Source of the DNA: Thermoplasmatales archaeon I-plasma
GTDB lineage: Archaea > Thermoplasmatota > Thermoplasmata > Thermoplasmatales > GCA-001856825
Assembly (NCBI GenBank): GCA_001856825.1
Contig: ATMD01000002.1
Coordinates: 62,004 to 126,003 of the forward strand
Reading direction: 5' to 3'
DNA: 64,000 bases
Shown: positions 27,581-37,356 of the stretch, piece after piece
How positions within the stretch are numbered: the first letter of the stretch is position 1
Layout of the letters: every line of letters starts with the position of its first letter
Program-made: the position numbers and the translations under genes
The notes under the pieces: model-generated
Database searches by the model: none
What the model was told of the DNA's origin: nothing
What the model saw: the letters and a program-made list of their open reading frames with translations, nothing else

Positions 27581-30361
27581 ATGACGCAACCACAAAGCTC
27601 AGAGCAGGCCCCTTCTCCACCAAAGAAGAGTTCTGCTTGGAAATGGATCGCTGTGGTCGTGGTTATAGTCGTTATAATAGCAGGAGTGGTTGTGCTTACA
27701 TACCACCCAACGACTACGCCGCCACCCACGAAACAAACACTATCGGTAACACCTATCACGTCTGGAGTTGCAACTGCAGCAGGAACGCCCACTACATTCA
27801 GCCCGAACATCCCATCCAACTTCACCTGGACAAAACTGGTTTGGAATTTTGGTGATGGGTCAACAGAAACATTCACCAACGGAACAGGTCAGGCTGTGCA
27901 CACATACGCAAACCCGGGATCATACCTGGTAGGCATGTATGCAGTAGGACCAAGTGGTGTTGCCTCGAGTAACTCCTCATTGCTAGCTATAACTGCAAAC
28001 GCACCTATAAGCCCGAATCCGGCTCAGATTTTCGGCCCTATTTATGTTCAGGGCACATCAGCGAACGGTAACTTGACGATCGGCACGGGAGGATGGGTAA
28101 ATCTGACATACGCTGGATTACTAGCTGGAATAACAGTAACAGTAGGTAGCCCTGTCTCAGGGGCACCAGGCTATACCGTCCAATCCTTCTCCTGGAATGT
28201 TGACAACGGAACGCAGGTAATTGCAGACAACAATACGGGAATGGCAGAAACGGTAAATCTTACGTTCAAAACGCCAGGCTTCCATAACGTTGCACTCACG
28301 ACCACAACCGTAGGAAATGGTGTGACAGTTACTGGAACTTATACAATGACAATTGCAGTAGGAAACTACTCTGTTGCCAAGCCGCCAACAGGAATCTCGA
28401 CAAACAAGCAGCAAATTGTAAATGCTGAATATGTACCGGGTGGCCCAAGAACACTCGACCCTGCAATCGCTTACGATACTGTGAGTTACGAGGTACTTTA
28501 TGAAATATACCAGCCACTGGTATACTATAACGGAACATCCCTTACACAGTTCCATCCAGTTGTTGCAACAAACGTCCCAAGTACCGCAAACGGTGAAATA
28601 ACTACTTGGAACTGGTTCGGAACTGGTAGCACTGCGGAAAACATTACGTTCTACGTAAATCAGTCTGTCACGTTCTCTAATGGAGATCACGCAACTGCTT
28701 ATGATGTATACGTATCCTTCTTGAGGACGCTTCTGTTTGCGAATGATCCGGGAACACCGGGATGGATTGACGCACAGGCTTTGATTCCAGGAGCATCAAT
28801 TTATGGTCCATTCAACAACAGCTTCTACTGGATACATCATGCAATAACTTGGAACAATACAACACAGTCAGTGACTTTCCATCTTCTTCCATCAACCCTG
28901 ACATGGCTGCCAAATTCAACTGCAACTTATGCAGGCAATAGTTACGGTATCCTTAACCAGTCTTATCAGGTATGGAACTACGGTTCCGGTGGAATATTCT
29001 TCGAGCTTCTTGCCGGTCCAACTGCGTCCGATATCATGGACTACAACTGGTTGGTAGCTCATAACAACTCTGCTCCAGAACCGACCCTTCCGCAAAATAA
29101 TAGTGCATCATATGCAAACTTTGAGCAGTATGGAACAGCCGCCAAATTCAATTCGTTCCTGATCTACAATACAATGGGAACTGGCCCATACAAGCTTTCA
29201 CTGTATGAAGCAGCCGCACTTGTTTCACTCACGCCAAACACATATTACGTGCAGTCTAGCAGTCAGCTTCCTGCGCCATCGGCGATTGTGCCAAAAGTGG
29301 AACTTGAGTACCTGACAAACCAGGGAACGGCACAGGAACAGCTGCAATCAGGGTATGCACAGTTCGCTGCTGGAGCCTATCCTCCTGCATCAACGCCGCA
29401 AGCAAAGGCGCTGCAAAGCCAGGGTATAGTTACGGCAGTTAGCGCCAGAGAAATGTCTAACTTCTTCTACACATTCAACCTGGCAATAAACGTTACAGGA
29501 ACGAAATCGTATCTATCCGCTACAAACATCTGGCCTGGATTCTTTGACAATCTGTCAATAAGGAAGGCTTTCTCATACGCATTCAACTATTCTTACATGA
29601 TCAATGTCACGGAATACAATGACGGTCAGTACTTTGCGGGACCGGAAGTTGGAATGCTGCCTCCAGGAATAGCTGATTACAATAGTAGCATCATGTCGTT
29701 GCCGGGTGCAAATGAATACAATCTGCAGATGGCAAGGTTCTACTTTAATCAATCAGGGTATAACAACGGAACCTGGACTTTCCCTGCTTTCAATTCACAG
29801 GGACAACCAGCCCAGGACGAAATGTTCACAGTTTGGGAAGCAGCACTAAGCCAGATAAGCGGTGGAAAAATACAGATGACAACTGTAGACGTACCGTTCG
29901 CATACACGGTAGCATTCAGCACAGTGTCTTCAGGCGCAAACATAATGCCACTCTGGTTCTTGGGATGGATAGATGACTACCCGGGACCATCGGATTTCAT
30001 GGCACCTGAACTGCAGCAATACGGCATATATACACTCCCTAACGGAATTATCGAAAATAACAGTGCCGCCTACGGGACCACACCATTCACTCAGGCAAAG
30101 TATCCGCACCAATGGGCAATGATAAAGGAGATGTGGAATGACATCCTCCTAGCAAATGAGGCGACTTCAAGCGCTAATGCTACATACTACTACTATCAGG
30201 CAAACAAGATAGCTGTTGAGCTTTACCTATACGTAGGAGTGTTCCAGCCGATCGGCGTGGTTTACATGAGTACATCGCTTAATCCTGCCGGACTGATTCC
30301 AAGCGAAAACACAGCCGTAGGATTGTCTTTCCTGATATACTACCCGATGACGTACAGCTAA
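27581..30361 (+). CDS. Family 5 extracellular solute-binding protein with N-terminal TM anchor and PKD-like domains
   Basis: N-terminal TM (WIAVVVVIVVIIAGVVVL), PKD signature LVWNFGDGSTETFTNGTGQAVHTYANPGSYLV, then SBP_bac_5-like EYVPGGPRTLDPAIAYDTVSYEVLYEIYQPLVYY. Confidence 0.9.
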   Translation: MTQPQSSEQAPSPPKKSSAWKWIAVVVVIVVIIAGVVVLTYHPTTTPPPTKQTLSVTPITSGVATAAGTPTTFSPNIPSNFTWTKLVWNFGDGSTETFTNGTGQAVHTYANPGSYLVGMYAVGPSGVASSNSSLLAITANAPISPNPAQIFGPIYVQGTSANGNLTIGTGGWVNLTYAGLLAGITVTVGSPVSGAPGYTVQSFSWNVDNGTQVIADNNTGMAETVNLTFKTPGFHNVALTTTTVGNGVTVTGTYTMTIAVGNYSVAKPPTGISTNKQQIVNAEYVPGGPRTLDPAIAYDTVSYEVLYEIYQPLVYYNGTSLTQFHPVVATNVPSTANGEITTWNWFGTGSTAENITFYVNQSVTFSNGDHATAYDVYVSFLRTLLFANDPGTPGWIDAQALIPGASIYGPFNNSFYWIHHAITWNNTTQSVTFHLLPSTLTWLPNSTATYAGNSYGILNQSYQVWNYGSGGIFFELLAGPTASDIMDYNWLVAHNNSAPEPTLPQNNSASYANFEQYGTAAKFNSFLIYNTMGTGPYKLSLYEAAALVSLTPNTYYVQSSSQLPAPSAIVPKVELEYLTNQGTAQEQLQSGYAQFAAGAYPPASTPQAKALQSQGIVTAVSAREMSNFFYTFNLAINVTGTKSYLSATNIWPGFFDNLSIRKAFSYAFNYSYMINVTEYNDGQYFAGPEVGMLPPGIADYNSSIMSLPGANEYNLQMARFYFNQSGYNNGTWTFPAFNSQGQPAQDEMFTVWEAALSQISGGKIQMTTVDVPFAYTVAFSTVSSGANIMPLWFLGWIDDYPGPSDFMAPELQQYGIYTLPNGIIENNSAAYGTTPFTQAKYPHQWAMIKEMWNDILLANEATSSANATYYYYQANKIAVELYLYVGVFQPIGVVYMSTSLNPAGLIPSENTAVGLSFLIYYPMTYS

Positions 30362-30365
30362 ACAG

Positions 30366-30412
30366 CAATTTCATTTTTTTTATTTTTTTAATTTCTTCTA
30401 ATTTTTAAGAAG
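30366..30412 (+). terminator. Poly-T transcription terminator region after the solute-binding protein gene
   Basis: TTTCATTTTTTTTATTTTTTTAATTTCTTCTAATTTTT immediately after the stop codon, as in archaeal T-tract termination. Confidence 0.5.
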
Positions 30413-30442
30413 TTCAAATTTTCATCTACGATTACGATGAAA

Positions 30443-31174
30443 TTATTCTCCCCAGATGTCCCTCTTGATCTGTTCGTCCTTTATTCCTTCAGACTTTAAC
30501 TCCTCAACTATGTCCTTGACGAACTTTATGCCACCGCATAAATATACGGTGCTAGAAGCAAAGTCTTCTACGTGATTTTTAATCATTTGCATGTTGATCC
30601 TGCCCCTCTCGCCGTTCCAGTTATTATCCCCATGGTCCCTCGTGACAGTATATACAAGTTTCAGGCCAATATCTTCGTATGACTGCAGTTCAGAAGAGTT
30701 TACTATGTCTTCTTTGTGTTTAATACTGTAAAACAGGTAAATATTTCTCTTCAAATTTCTACTTCTCAGGAACCTAAGCATTGAGAAGAATGGAGCGATG
30801 CCAATTCCTGCTGCAAGGAACAGGTCACTGTGCTGACTGTCCGGCTGGTATGTGAATGCTCCTCTAGGTTCCGAGACATATATCTCGTCACCTACCTTCA
30901 GATTGGCGAGCAGACTTGTGAATTTGCCATTTATCATTTCTATCATGAATTCCATGTAGTCTTCATTTGGGGAAGATGCAATCGAGTACGATCGGAAGAG
31001 CTTGTCTTCTGGTTTAAGGAATAGGGATGAGAACATCCCCGGCACAAAGTCAAATCTCTGTCCGTCGACCGGCCTCATCTTGAAGCTCACGATCCTCGGG
31101 CTATCCGGTTCACCGTGAGTAAGCTCAGTAATTTCATAGATCGAAAAGGGCTTGAGGCCCATCTTTCCTAACAT
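30443..31174 (-). CDS. Ferredoxin-NAD(P)H reductase-like FAD/NAD oxidoreductase
   Basis: FRSYSIASSP FAD motif, AGIGIAPFFSMLRFL NAD(P) site, VYLCGGIKFV. The ORF-track N-terminus overlaps the divergent helicase, so an internal Met is preferred. Confidence 0.8.
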   Translation of the reverse strand: MLGKMGLKPFSIYEITELTHGEPDSPRIVSFKMRPVDGQRFDFVPGMFSSLFLKPEDKLFRSYSIASSPNEDYMEFMIEMINGKFTSLLANLKVGDEIYVSEPRGAFTYQPDSQHSDLFLAAGIGIAPFFSMLRFLRSRNLKRNIYLFYSIKHKEDIVNSSELQSYEDIGLKLVYTVTRDHGDNNWNGERGRINMQMIKNHVEDFASSTVYLCGGIKFVKDIVEELKSEGIKDEQIKRDIWGE

Positions 31175-31262
31175 CAGGGCGCAAGTTGGACACCATTTAA
31201 ATAATTTTCTTGAAGAATTCCTTGTGCATTCCTTTTTAAGTATCTTGGCATCCAGTCCCTGA

Positions 31263-33968
31263 ATGCCAGATGGGTCGTACAGGGAAGTGGAACAAAAGTT
31301 GTTAGATGTCCTCAAGGAGAGAGGATTCAATGAATTCACGGAACCGCAGAGAATTGGTATACCGGAGATCCTGAAAGACCATAATGTTCTTCTTACCTCC
31401 CCCACGGGCAGCGGCAAAACAGAAGCCGCAGTCCTCCCTGTTTTCTTCAAGCTTAGTCAAATGAAGGAAAAGATCCAAGGATTCGGTGCCATATACATAA
31501 CCCCGCTCAGAGCACTCAACAGGGATGTACTCTCTAGGATAGAATTCTACGCGGAGTCATTCGGCCTCAAAGCTGGCGTGAGACATGGTGACAGCAGTGA
31601 GAGCGAAAGGAGGTATCAGCTTCTACACCCCCCTCAAGTCCTAATAACAACGCCTGAAACACTTCAGCTAATCGTGAGCGGGAGGAAGATAAGGAACCAC
31701 CTCAGGACAGTCAGGTACGTCATAATTGACGAGGTCCACGAGCTGCTCAATGATGAGCGCGGATGGCAATTGATGATAGGTCTGTCACGGATGAGGGAGA
31801 TTGCTCCGGATTTCAAAATAATAGCAATCTCCGCAACAATCGGTAATCCGGAAGAGGTATCCAGGAGTATCTTTTTTGCCAACGACTACACGATCCTGAA
31901 GGCAGGGATTGCTAAGAAATATGAAATTAAAGTCTCTATGCCGAACGGCGCCCTTCCCTCATTCAAGGACATCATAGGATCTGACGAGAATTACGCGCAA
32001 ATAGTTGATTACATAATGAAATTGTACAATTCAAATAAGCAGTTCATAGTTTTTTCCAACACGAGGGCAACTGCCGAAGACATAGTGATGAGGCTGAGGC
32101 TTGTTGATGAAAATATACTGGTTGAAGTGCATCACGGTTCCCTCGGCAAGGACGTAAGAACGAAGATTGAGGACGACTTCAAAAGGGGGAAACTGCGGGG
32201 CATAATATGCACATCGAGCATGGAACTGGGCATTGACATAGGCAGCGTTGATTTTGTCGCACAGGTAAATTCCCCCAGGCAGGTCATTAGGCTTGTTCAG
32301 AGGGTTGGACGGGGAAAACACAGGCTTGGTGATACATCGAAGGGAGAGATAGTCGCAATGAACGAGATTGAATCAGAGGAGGGAGGCGTCATCTCGAAGT
32401 TTGCGGAATCAGGCCTGATAGAGAAGGTGAAGGTCAGGGAAAAACCATTGATTGTGGTTGCGAACCAGATAATGGCAATGGTTCACTCAGAAAGACAGAT
32501 TACCCTCGAAAAAGCATACAACATATTCAATCGTGTCAACAATTTCAGAAACCTGACAAAAGATGACCTGGCATCACTCCTGACTTTTCTTTCGTCGATT
32601 TACGTGATAAGATACGACCCTGAGACCCAGGAAATTCGCAGGAGCGGAAGGACTCTGAAATATTTCATCGAGAATATTTCGATGATACCGGACGAGAAAA
32701 GATATGTTGTTAAGGAGTCAAGCTCAGCGAAGATCATTGGATTCCTTGACGAGGGGTACGTTGCAACTGAGATAGATATGGGCTCTACTTTCACGCTAAA
32801 GGGGAGCACGTGGAGGGTCCTTGGAATAAAGGACAGGTACATCTATGTGGATTTCATCCAGGGAATTTCTGTCCCTCCCAGCTGGTCTGGTGAGGAGATA
32901 CCAGTACCCTTTGAAATTGCAATGGAAGTGGGGAGGGAGAGAAGGGAGAACATCCTAGGCGACAGCCTAGATGAATTCACAAAGGACAAGGTAAGGAACT
33001 TCAGGCAAAGCGCCGCAAATGATCGGCTGATGAGGATAGAGAAGGAAGGGACGACTACGGTCATACAGCTTACGGCCGGAACGAAGGCAAATTATACCCT
33101 TGCACTCATCATCACCTTCAGGCTGTCTGAAAAGTATGGTGAATCCTTCCTCTTTGACAATTCGCCTTATCACATAGTCATAAGCGGGAACACAAGGTAC
33201 AGGGTTGAGGAGATAGTTGACATAATTGAGCATCTGGGGGATGAATTCGAGAACCTGGACAGGTTTGTGGAAAAGTCAAAAACTTTTCAGTACAGCACAA
33301 TCAATGTTGCAAAGAAATTCGGCGTGATATCCAAGGAGAGCGACTTCACGAGGATAAGGATGGACAGGATATTCTCCTCACACAGGAATACCCCATTCTT
33401 CAACGAGGCCCTTGACAAGTTCAAGTGGGATTACTTGGATATTGAGAACCTCACCACTATCCGTGACCTTATTTCAAGTGGAGAAATGGCAATTGAAGTC
33501 AAGGGCTCATTCTCGAACTCATCTAAACTCTACATGAGCAGCCTTAAGGAAAAGATGATGCCCATCAGGCCCTCGGCACCTATACTGTCTGCTGTGAAGA
33601 AAAGACTTCTATCTGAGGAGATGGCATTCTACTGTCTCAGCTGCCATAGGGTATTCAAAACGAGGGTGCAGGACCTCAAGGAGAGGAGGTGCATATTTTG
33701 CAGCAGCCCCAGGATTGCTCCAATCAAACCTTACGAGATCGAGAACGCCAAGAAGATGTCACCTGAGGCTATGAGAAAGATCAGGACATCGTACCATCTT
33801 CTGAGGATGTATGAGGATAGGGCACTCATAGTCCTTGCGGCCCATGGGATAGGTCCTGAGAGTGCATCTAGAATCCTTGAAGTTCCATCGAAGTCGGAGA
33901 ACGAGCTGCTTGAAAGGATACTGGTAAACGAGGTGGAATTTGCCAAGAACAGAAGATTCTGGTCTTAG
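31263..33968 (+). CDS. Lhr-like ATP-dependent helicase
   Basis: LLTSPTGSGKTEAAVLP, IIDEVHELLNDERGWQL, ISATIGNPEEV, CTSSMELGIDIGSVDFV, QVNSPRQVIRLVQRVGRGKH. Confidence 0.9.
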   Translation: MPDGSYREVEQKLLDVLKERGFNEFTEPQRIGIPEILKDHNVLLTSPTGSGKTEAAVLPVFFKLSQMKEKIQGFGAIYITPLRALNRDVLSRIEFYAESFGLKAGVRHGDSSESERRYQLLHPPQVLITTPETLQLIVSGRKIRNHLRTVRYVIIDEVHELLNDERGWQLMIGLSRMREIAPDFKIIAISATIGNPEEVSRSIFFANDYTILKAGIAKKYEIKVSMPNGALPSFKDIIGSDENYAQIVDYIMKLYNSNKQFIVFSNTRATAEDIVMRLRLVDENILVEVHHGSLGKDVRTKIEDDFKRGKLRGIICTSSMELGIDIGSVDFVAQVNSPRQVIRLVQRVGRGKHRLGDTSKGEIVAMNEIESEEGGVISKFAESGLIEKVKVREKPLIVVANQIMAMVHSERQITLEKAYNIFNRVNNFRNLTKDDLASLLTFLSSIYVIRYDPETQEIRRSGRTLKYFIENISMIPDEKRYVVKESSSAKIIGFLDEGYVATEIDMGSTFTLKGSTWRVLGIKDRYIYVDFIQGISVPPSWSGEEIPVPFEIAMEVGRERRENILGDSLDEFTKDKVRNFRQSAANDRLMRIEKEGTTTVIQLTAGTKANYTLALIITFRLSEKYGESFLFDNSPYHIVISGNTRYRVEEIVDIIEHLGDEFENLDRFVEKSKTFQYSTINVAKKFGVISKESDFTRIRMDRIFSSHRNTPFFNEALDKFKWDYLDIENLTTIRDLISSGEMAIEVKGSFSNSSKLYMSSLKEKMMPIRPSAPILSAVKKRLLSEEMAFYCLSCHRVFKTRVQDLKERRCIFCSSPRIAPIKPYEIENAKKMSPEAMRKIRTSYHLLRMYEDRALIVLAAHGIGPESASRILEVPSKSENELLERILVNEVEFAKNRRFWS

Positions 33969-34867
33969 CCCAGCTCATTCCTTAGTGCCCCGAGGGTCCC
34001 ATATTTTTCAGCATAAGCGTTATGCTTGTGAATTGTCTCGTGACTTTCGCTTGTTACCTTGACGGAAACTTCATCTGGCATCTTTGAGAATTTTTTTACT
34101 ATGAGCTTCATAGCGTCCCTCACAACATCTTCAACGAACTTCGGGTTCTTGTGTGCTTGGAGAACTAACATCCCTTCCTCCTCCCTCTTCAGGAGTTCGT
34201 AGGTTGGAGCGCTCATCGATTGCTCTGCTATGTCTATGAGCTCGTTCACTTCCACATCCCAGCCGTCAGGCACCTCCATTGTTATGGAGACGTCGTTCCT
34301 CTGGTTGTGCGATATGTAAGGTGGAGAATCTTCCTTCCTGTTCATTAGCGTGGATACCGTTTTCATTGCTGACGGGCAGACTGTTATGCCAGTTGCTGTT
34401 GCCCCCACATACCTCTTTGCCCGCTCCCCGTCCTTCTTTGTAGCCCTACCCTTTATCACATATCTTTCAGTCGTCTTCCGTCCTTTTGGATTCTCCCTCT
34501 CTAGGAAGTAATCGGCAGTCAGTTCTGCTTCCGCGGAAGATGCATAAGGATGTCGAGCTAGGAGCTTCTCAACTATCAGTTCTGCTACGTATTCTATACC
34601 CTTAGTTCTCCCTTCCACCTCCCCTTCTACTACATCCTCCACAGCCTCAATATCCCTTGACAGATCACTTCCTTTCCTGGATGGAGGGAGGTCAACAAAG
34701 ACCCTGAACGTGGGTATGAGAGTTATCGTCTTCTTCTTTCTCTGTACAGTGATGGGCCTGATAACATTTGTAAGACCCACCCTGTCTAGCCTGTAATTGC
34801 TTTCTGGTGGTTCTGACTGGACATCCTTGAATTTTTGCATGGCGGTGTAGTGCTCAAATATTATCAA
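33965..34867 (-). CDS. mptA: GTP cyclohydrolase MptA/FolE2-like
   Basis: YRLDRVGLTNVIRPITVQRK, FVDLPPSRKGSDLSRDIEAV, ATGITVCPSAMKTVS. Confidence 0.85.
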   Translation of the reverse strand: MIIFEHYTAMQKFKDVQSEPPESNYRLDRVGLTNVIRPITVQRKKKTITLIPTFRVFVDLPPSRKGSDLSRDIEAVEDVVEGEVEGRTKGIEYVAELIVEKLLARHPYASSAEAELTADYFLERENPKGRKTTERYVIKGRATKKDGERAKRYVGATATGITVCPSAMKTVSTLMNRKEDSPPYISHNQRNDVSITMEVPDGWDVEVNELIDIAEQSMSAPTYELLKREEEGMLVLQAHKNPKFVEDVVRDAMKLIVKKFSKMPDEVSVKVTSESHETIHKHNAYAEKYGTLGALRNELG

Positions 34868-34892
34868 ACTTTTCTTTATTCTGCCAGCAAAA

Positions 34893-35708
34893 CTAATGTG
34901 GAGTGGCTTTCTTCTTCACGAATTCTAGGAGCTCCCTTGAGAAGAGTTCCGGGTTGACAGGAATTTCCTCTCCATTATCGGGATTTATCGAGTAACCGAT
35001 GTAGAATCCCTGAGGGTGGAAGAACCATCTGTCCGTCCCGCCCCTGCTGATTGACGCTATCACGTCCTTGAAATCAGAAAGATCCGGAGCCTGTAATTTT
35101 GCTGACCTGGTCACAGATATCCCCCATCTTGATACCTTCACGAGGAATTGCGGTCTAAACTCCTGGAAGATGACATCCTTCGGGAAGTCACCATTGACCG
35201 TGAGGACCTCATTTCCTTCACTCCTGAAAATCGTGTTTTCTTCTATCTGCATTACAACTTTCTCGTCCTCCTGAAATTTAACGATCATAGCATCAAAAAT
35301 TCTCTTGAATACGTCCTCGAATTGGTCCGGTCTGTACCCGGCGACCATCAGACTCTTCAGTGCAGTATCAAGGAGGTTGTCCATCCCATCCCTTCCAAGC
35401 GAGCGCCACCCTGCATTGTCCTGCCAGCAAACGGCCTCTGCAAGTCTCCTCTCAGCCTTCCCCATCTTGAAGTATTCTGCCACTTTCATTGCAGAACATG
35501 TCCAGTCCTTCGTATCGTGGTGGTCAAATCTCATGATCCGTGCTTTTCCGTGGGGCGAGTCAAGGATATAGTCAGCTTCCGATGCCTCTATGACGCTGTG
35601 ATCAATGTACCTTACTTCAATATTATCATTCAATGCCCTCTTGAGGAGGTATACGGACGCAACTGCGTCTAGATCAGGAGGACTGGCTAATGCAAGAAAC
35701 TTGCCCAT
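34893..35708 (-). CDS. Predicted DHH/MYG1-like metal-dependent hydrolase
   Basis: SPPDLDAVASVYLLKRAL, RFDHHDTKDWTCSAMKVAEYF, VCWQDNAGWRS. Confidence 0.6.
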   Translation of the reverse strand: MGKFLALASPPDLDAVASVYLLKRALNDNIEVRYIDHSVIEASEADYILDSPHGKARIMRFDHHDTKDWTCSAMKVAEYFKMGKAERRLAEAVCWQDNAGWRSLGRDGMDNLLDTALKSLMVAGYRPDQFEDVFKRIFDAMIVKFQEDEKVVMQIEENTIFRSEGNEVLTVNGDFPKDVIFQEFRPQFLVKVSRWGISVTRSAKLQAPDLSDFKDVIASISRGGTDRWFFHPQGFYIGYSINPDNGEEIPVNPELFSRELLEFVKKKATPH

Positions 35709-36376
35709 CAGAACATCAGTTTGCTCTTGTCAATTTTCTGCCAGTCATCCAGGAATCTCTTGAGCCCTTCGTCTGTCTTCGGATGGTTTATCAACTTCTT
35801 GAATACTTCAAAGGGCATGGTTGCAATATCTGCCCCGATTAGTGCTGCATCTCTGACATGAACAGGATGCCTAATTGATGCGACGATTATTTTTGTCTCA
35901 ATTCCGAAGTTGTCGTAGACTTCCCTGATATCCTCGATCAATGACATCCCATCCTCGCTGACGTCATCCAGCCTGCCTACAAAAGGAGAAGAATATGTCG
36001 CTCCGGCCTTTGCGACCATGAGGGCCTGATTTACAGAAAAGACTAGCGTAGCATTTGTCTCTATTTTCAGGGATTTCAGCACCTTCAGGGCCTTCAACCC
36101 CTCTACAGTTGTTGGTATCTTCACTACCACATTGTCTCCAAGCTTCTTCAGCTTCTTTCCTTCTTCTATCATCCCTTCGGCCTTGACAGAAGTTACCTCG
36201 AGTGACACTGGACCGTCTACCAGATCAAGAATCTTCTTCACAAGCGTTTTGAAATCTGTCTTTCCTACCAGTTCCCTCGAAATCAGTGTGGGGTTCGTCG
36301 TGATACCATCCACACATCCCCAGGAAACGCCTTCCTCTATTTCTGCAATGTTTGCAGTGTCCAAAAAGAATTTCAT
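35708..36376 (-). CDS. Transaldolase / fructose-6-phosphate aldolase-like
   Basis: MKFFLDTANIAEIEEGVSWGCVDGITTNPTLI, VVKIPTTVEGLKAL, VGRLDDVSEDG. Confidence 0.95.
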   Translation of the reverse strand: MKFFLDTANIAEIEEGVSWGCVDGITTNPTLISRELVGKTDFKTLVKKILDLVDGPVSLEVTSVKAEGMIEEGKKLKKLGDNVVVKIPTTVEGLKALKVLKSLKIETNATLVFSVNQALMVAKAGATYSSPFVGRLDDVSEDGMSLIEDIREVYDNFGIETKIIVASIRHPVHVRDAALIGADIATMPFEVFKKLINHPKTDEGLKRFLDDWQKIDKSKLMF

Positions 36377-37353
36377 CTTTTCACCTTCATCATCTCTTCC
36401 ACATTATTCACGATTCCCATCGGATTCAGTCCATACTTGTCCATTAGCTCCCAGGATTTCCCGGACTCACCGAACATGTCGTTCACTCCAAGCCTCTTGA
36501 CGAGCACGGGATAACTTTCAGAAACAACCTCGCTGACCCTGCTGCCGAGCCCGTTGTAAATGCTATGTTCTTCTGCTGTCAAAATCCTGCCCGTTTCCCT
36601 TGCAGCTTTCAGAACAGCATCACGGTCAATGGGCTTTATCGTTGACATATTAAGCACCCTTGCAGAAATCCCCTTCTGCTTCAGGTAAGATGCGGCAATC
36701 TTTGCCGCTACGACTAGAATACCCGTTGCAATGATTGTCAAATCGTCCCCGTCCAGTATAGTTTCCGCTCTGCCAAACTTGAAGGTTTCAGAATCGTGAA
36801 CAACAGGAACCTTTTCCCTGGAAAGCCTGACGTAAAATGGGCCCCTGTTTTCGTACACATACCTGACTATCTGCTCAGTCTCAAGGGCATCTGATGGAAC
36901 CAGAACACGCATCCTTGGAAGGCCTGTCATAAGGCCAATATCCTCCAGCATTTGATGCGTTGCCCCGTCTTCCCCGACGGTGAGACCTGCATGAGTGGCG
37001 ACTATCCTTACATCGCTATCCGCGTAACATACGCTCTGCCTTACAAAGTCGTACGCCCTTCCGGTTGCAAATATTGCAAATGATGAAACGAAGACTTTTT
37101 TCCCTGTCCATGAGAGACCAGATGCTACGCCCATCATGTTGTTCTCTGAAATACCGACGTTGAAGAACCTGTCAGGGTATTTCTTCTGGAACATGGATGT
37201 ATGGGTGGAAGTTGATAGATCCGCATCCAGAACTACGACACGCTTATCGGAACCAACGGAAACGAGGGTCTTCCCATACGCTTCCCTCACGCTCTGTTTC
37301 TCGAGCTTATTTACCAGGTCAGGGAGCCAGAGGAGCTCATTTGACATCATCAT
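36373..37353 (-). CDS. Transketolase, C-terminal subunit
   Basis: REAYGKTLVSVGSDKRVVVLDADLSTST, FFNVGISENNMMGVASGL, THAGLTVGEDGATHQMLEDIG. Confidence 0.95.
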   Translation of the reverse strand: MMMSNELLWLPDLVNKLEKQSVREAYGKTLVSVGSDKRVVVLDADLSTSTHTSMFQKKYPDRFFNVGISENNMMGVASGLSWTGKKVFVSSFAIFATGRAYDFVRQSVCYADSDVRIVATHAGLTVGEDGATHQMLEDIGLMTGLPRMRVLVPSDALETEQIVRYVYENRGPFYVRLSREKVPVVHDSETFKFGRAETILDGDDLTIIATGILVVAAKIAASYLKQKGISARVLNMSTIKPIDRDAVLKAARETGRILTAEEHSIYNGLGSRVSEVVSESYPVLVKRLGVNDMFGESGKSWELMDKYGLNPMGIVNNVEEMMKVKR

Positions 37354-37356
37354 CTA

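Noticed and set aside
28157-28690. 177-aa antisense ORF inside the solute-binding protein gene
   Set aside because: Fully contained in a well-supported 926-aa CDS; composition looks like the mirror of coding DNA with no recognisable domain.
31175-31450. N-terminal extension of the reductase ORF (MKKTGRTAASVLPLPVGEV...)
   Set aside because: Overlaps the 5' end of the divergent Lhr-like helicase and does not resemble a reductase; an internal Met start fits better.
35148-35672. 174-aa + strand ORF opposite the DHH/MYG1-like gene
   Set aside because: Antisense to a coding region with clear motifs; no domain or ribosome-site support.
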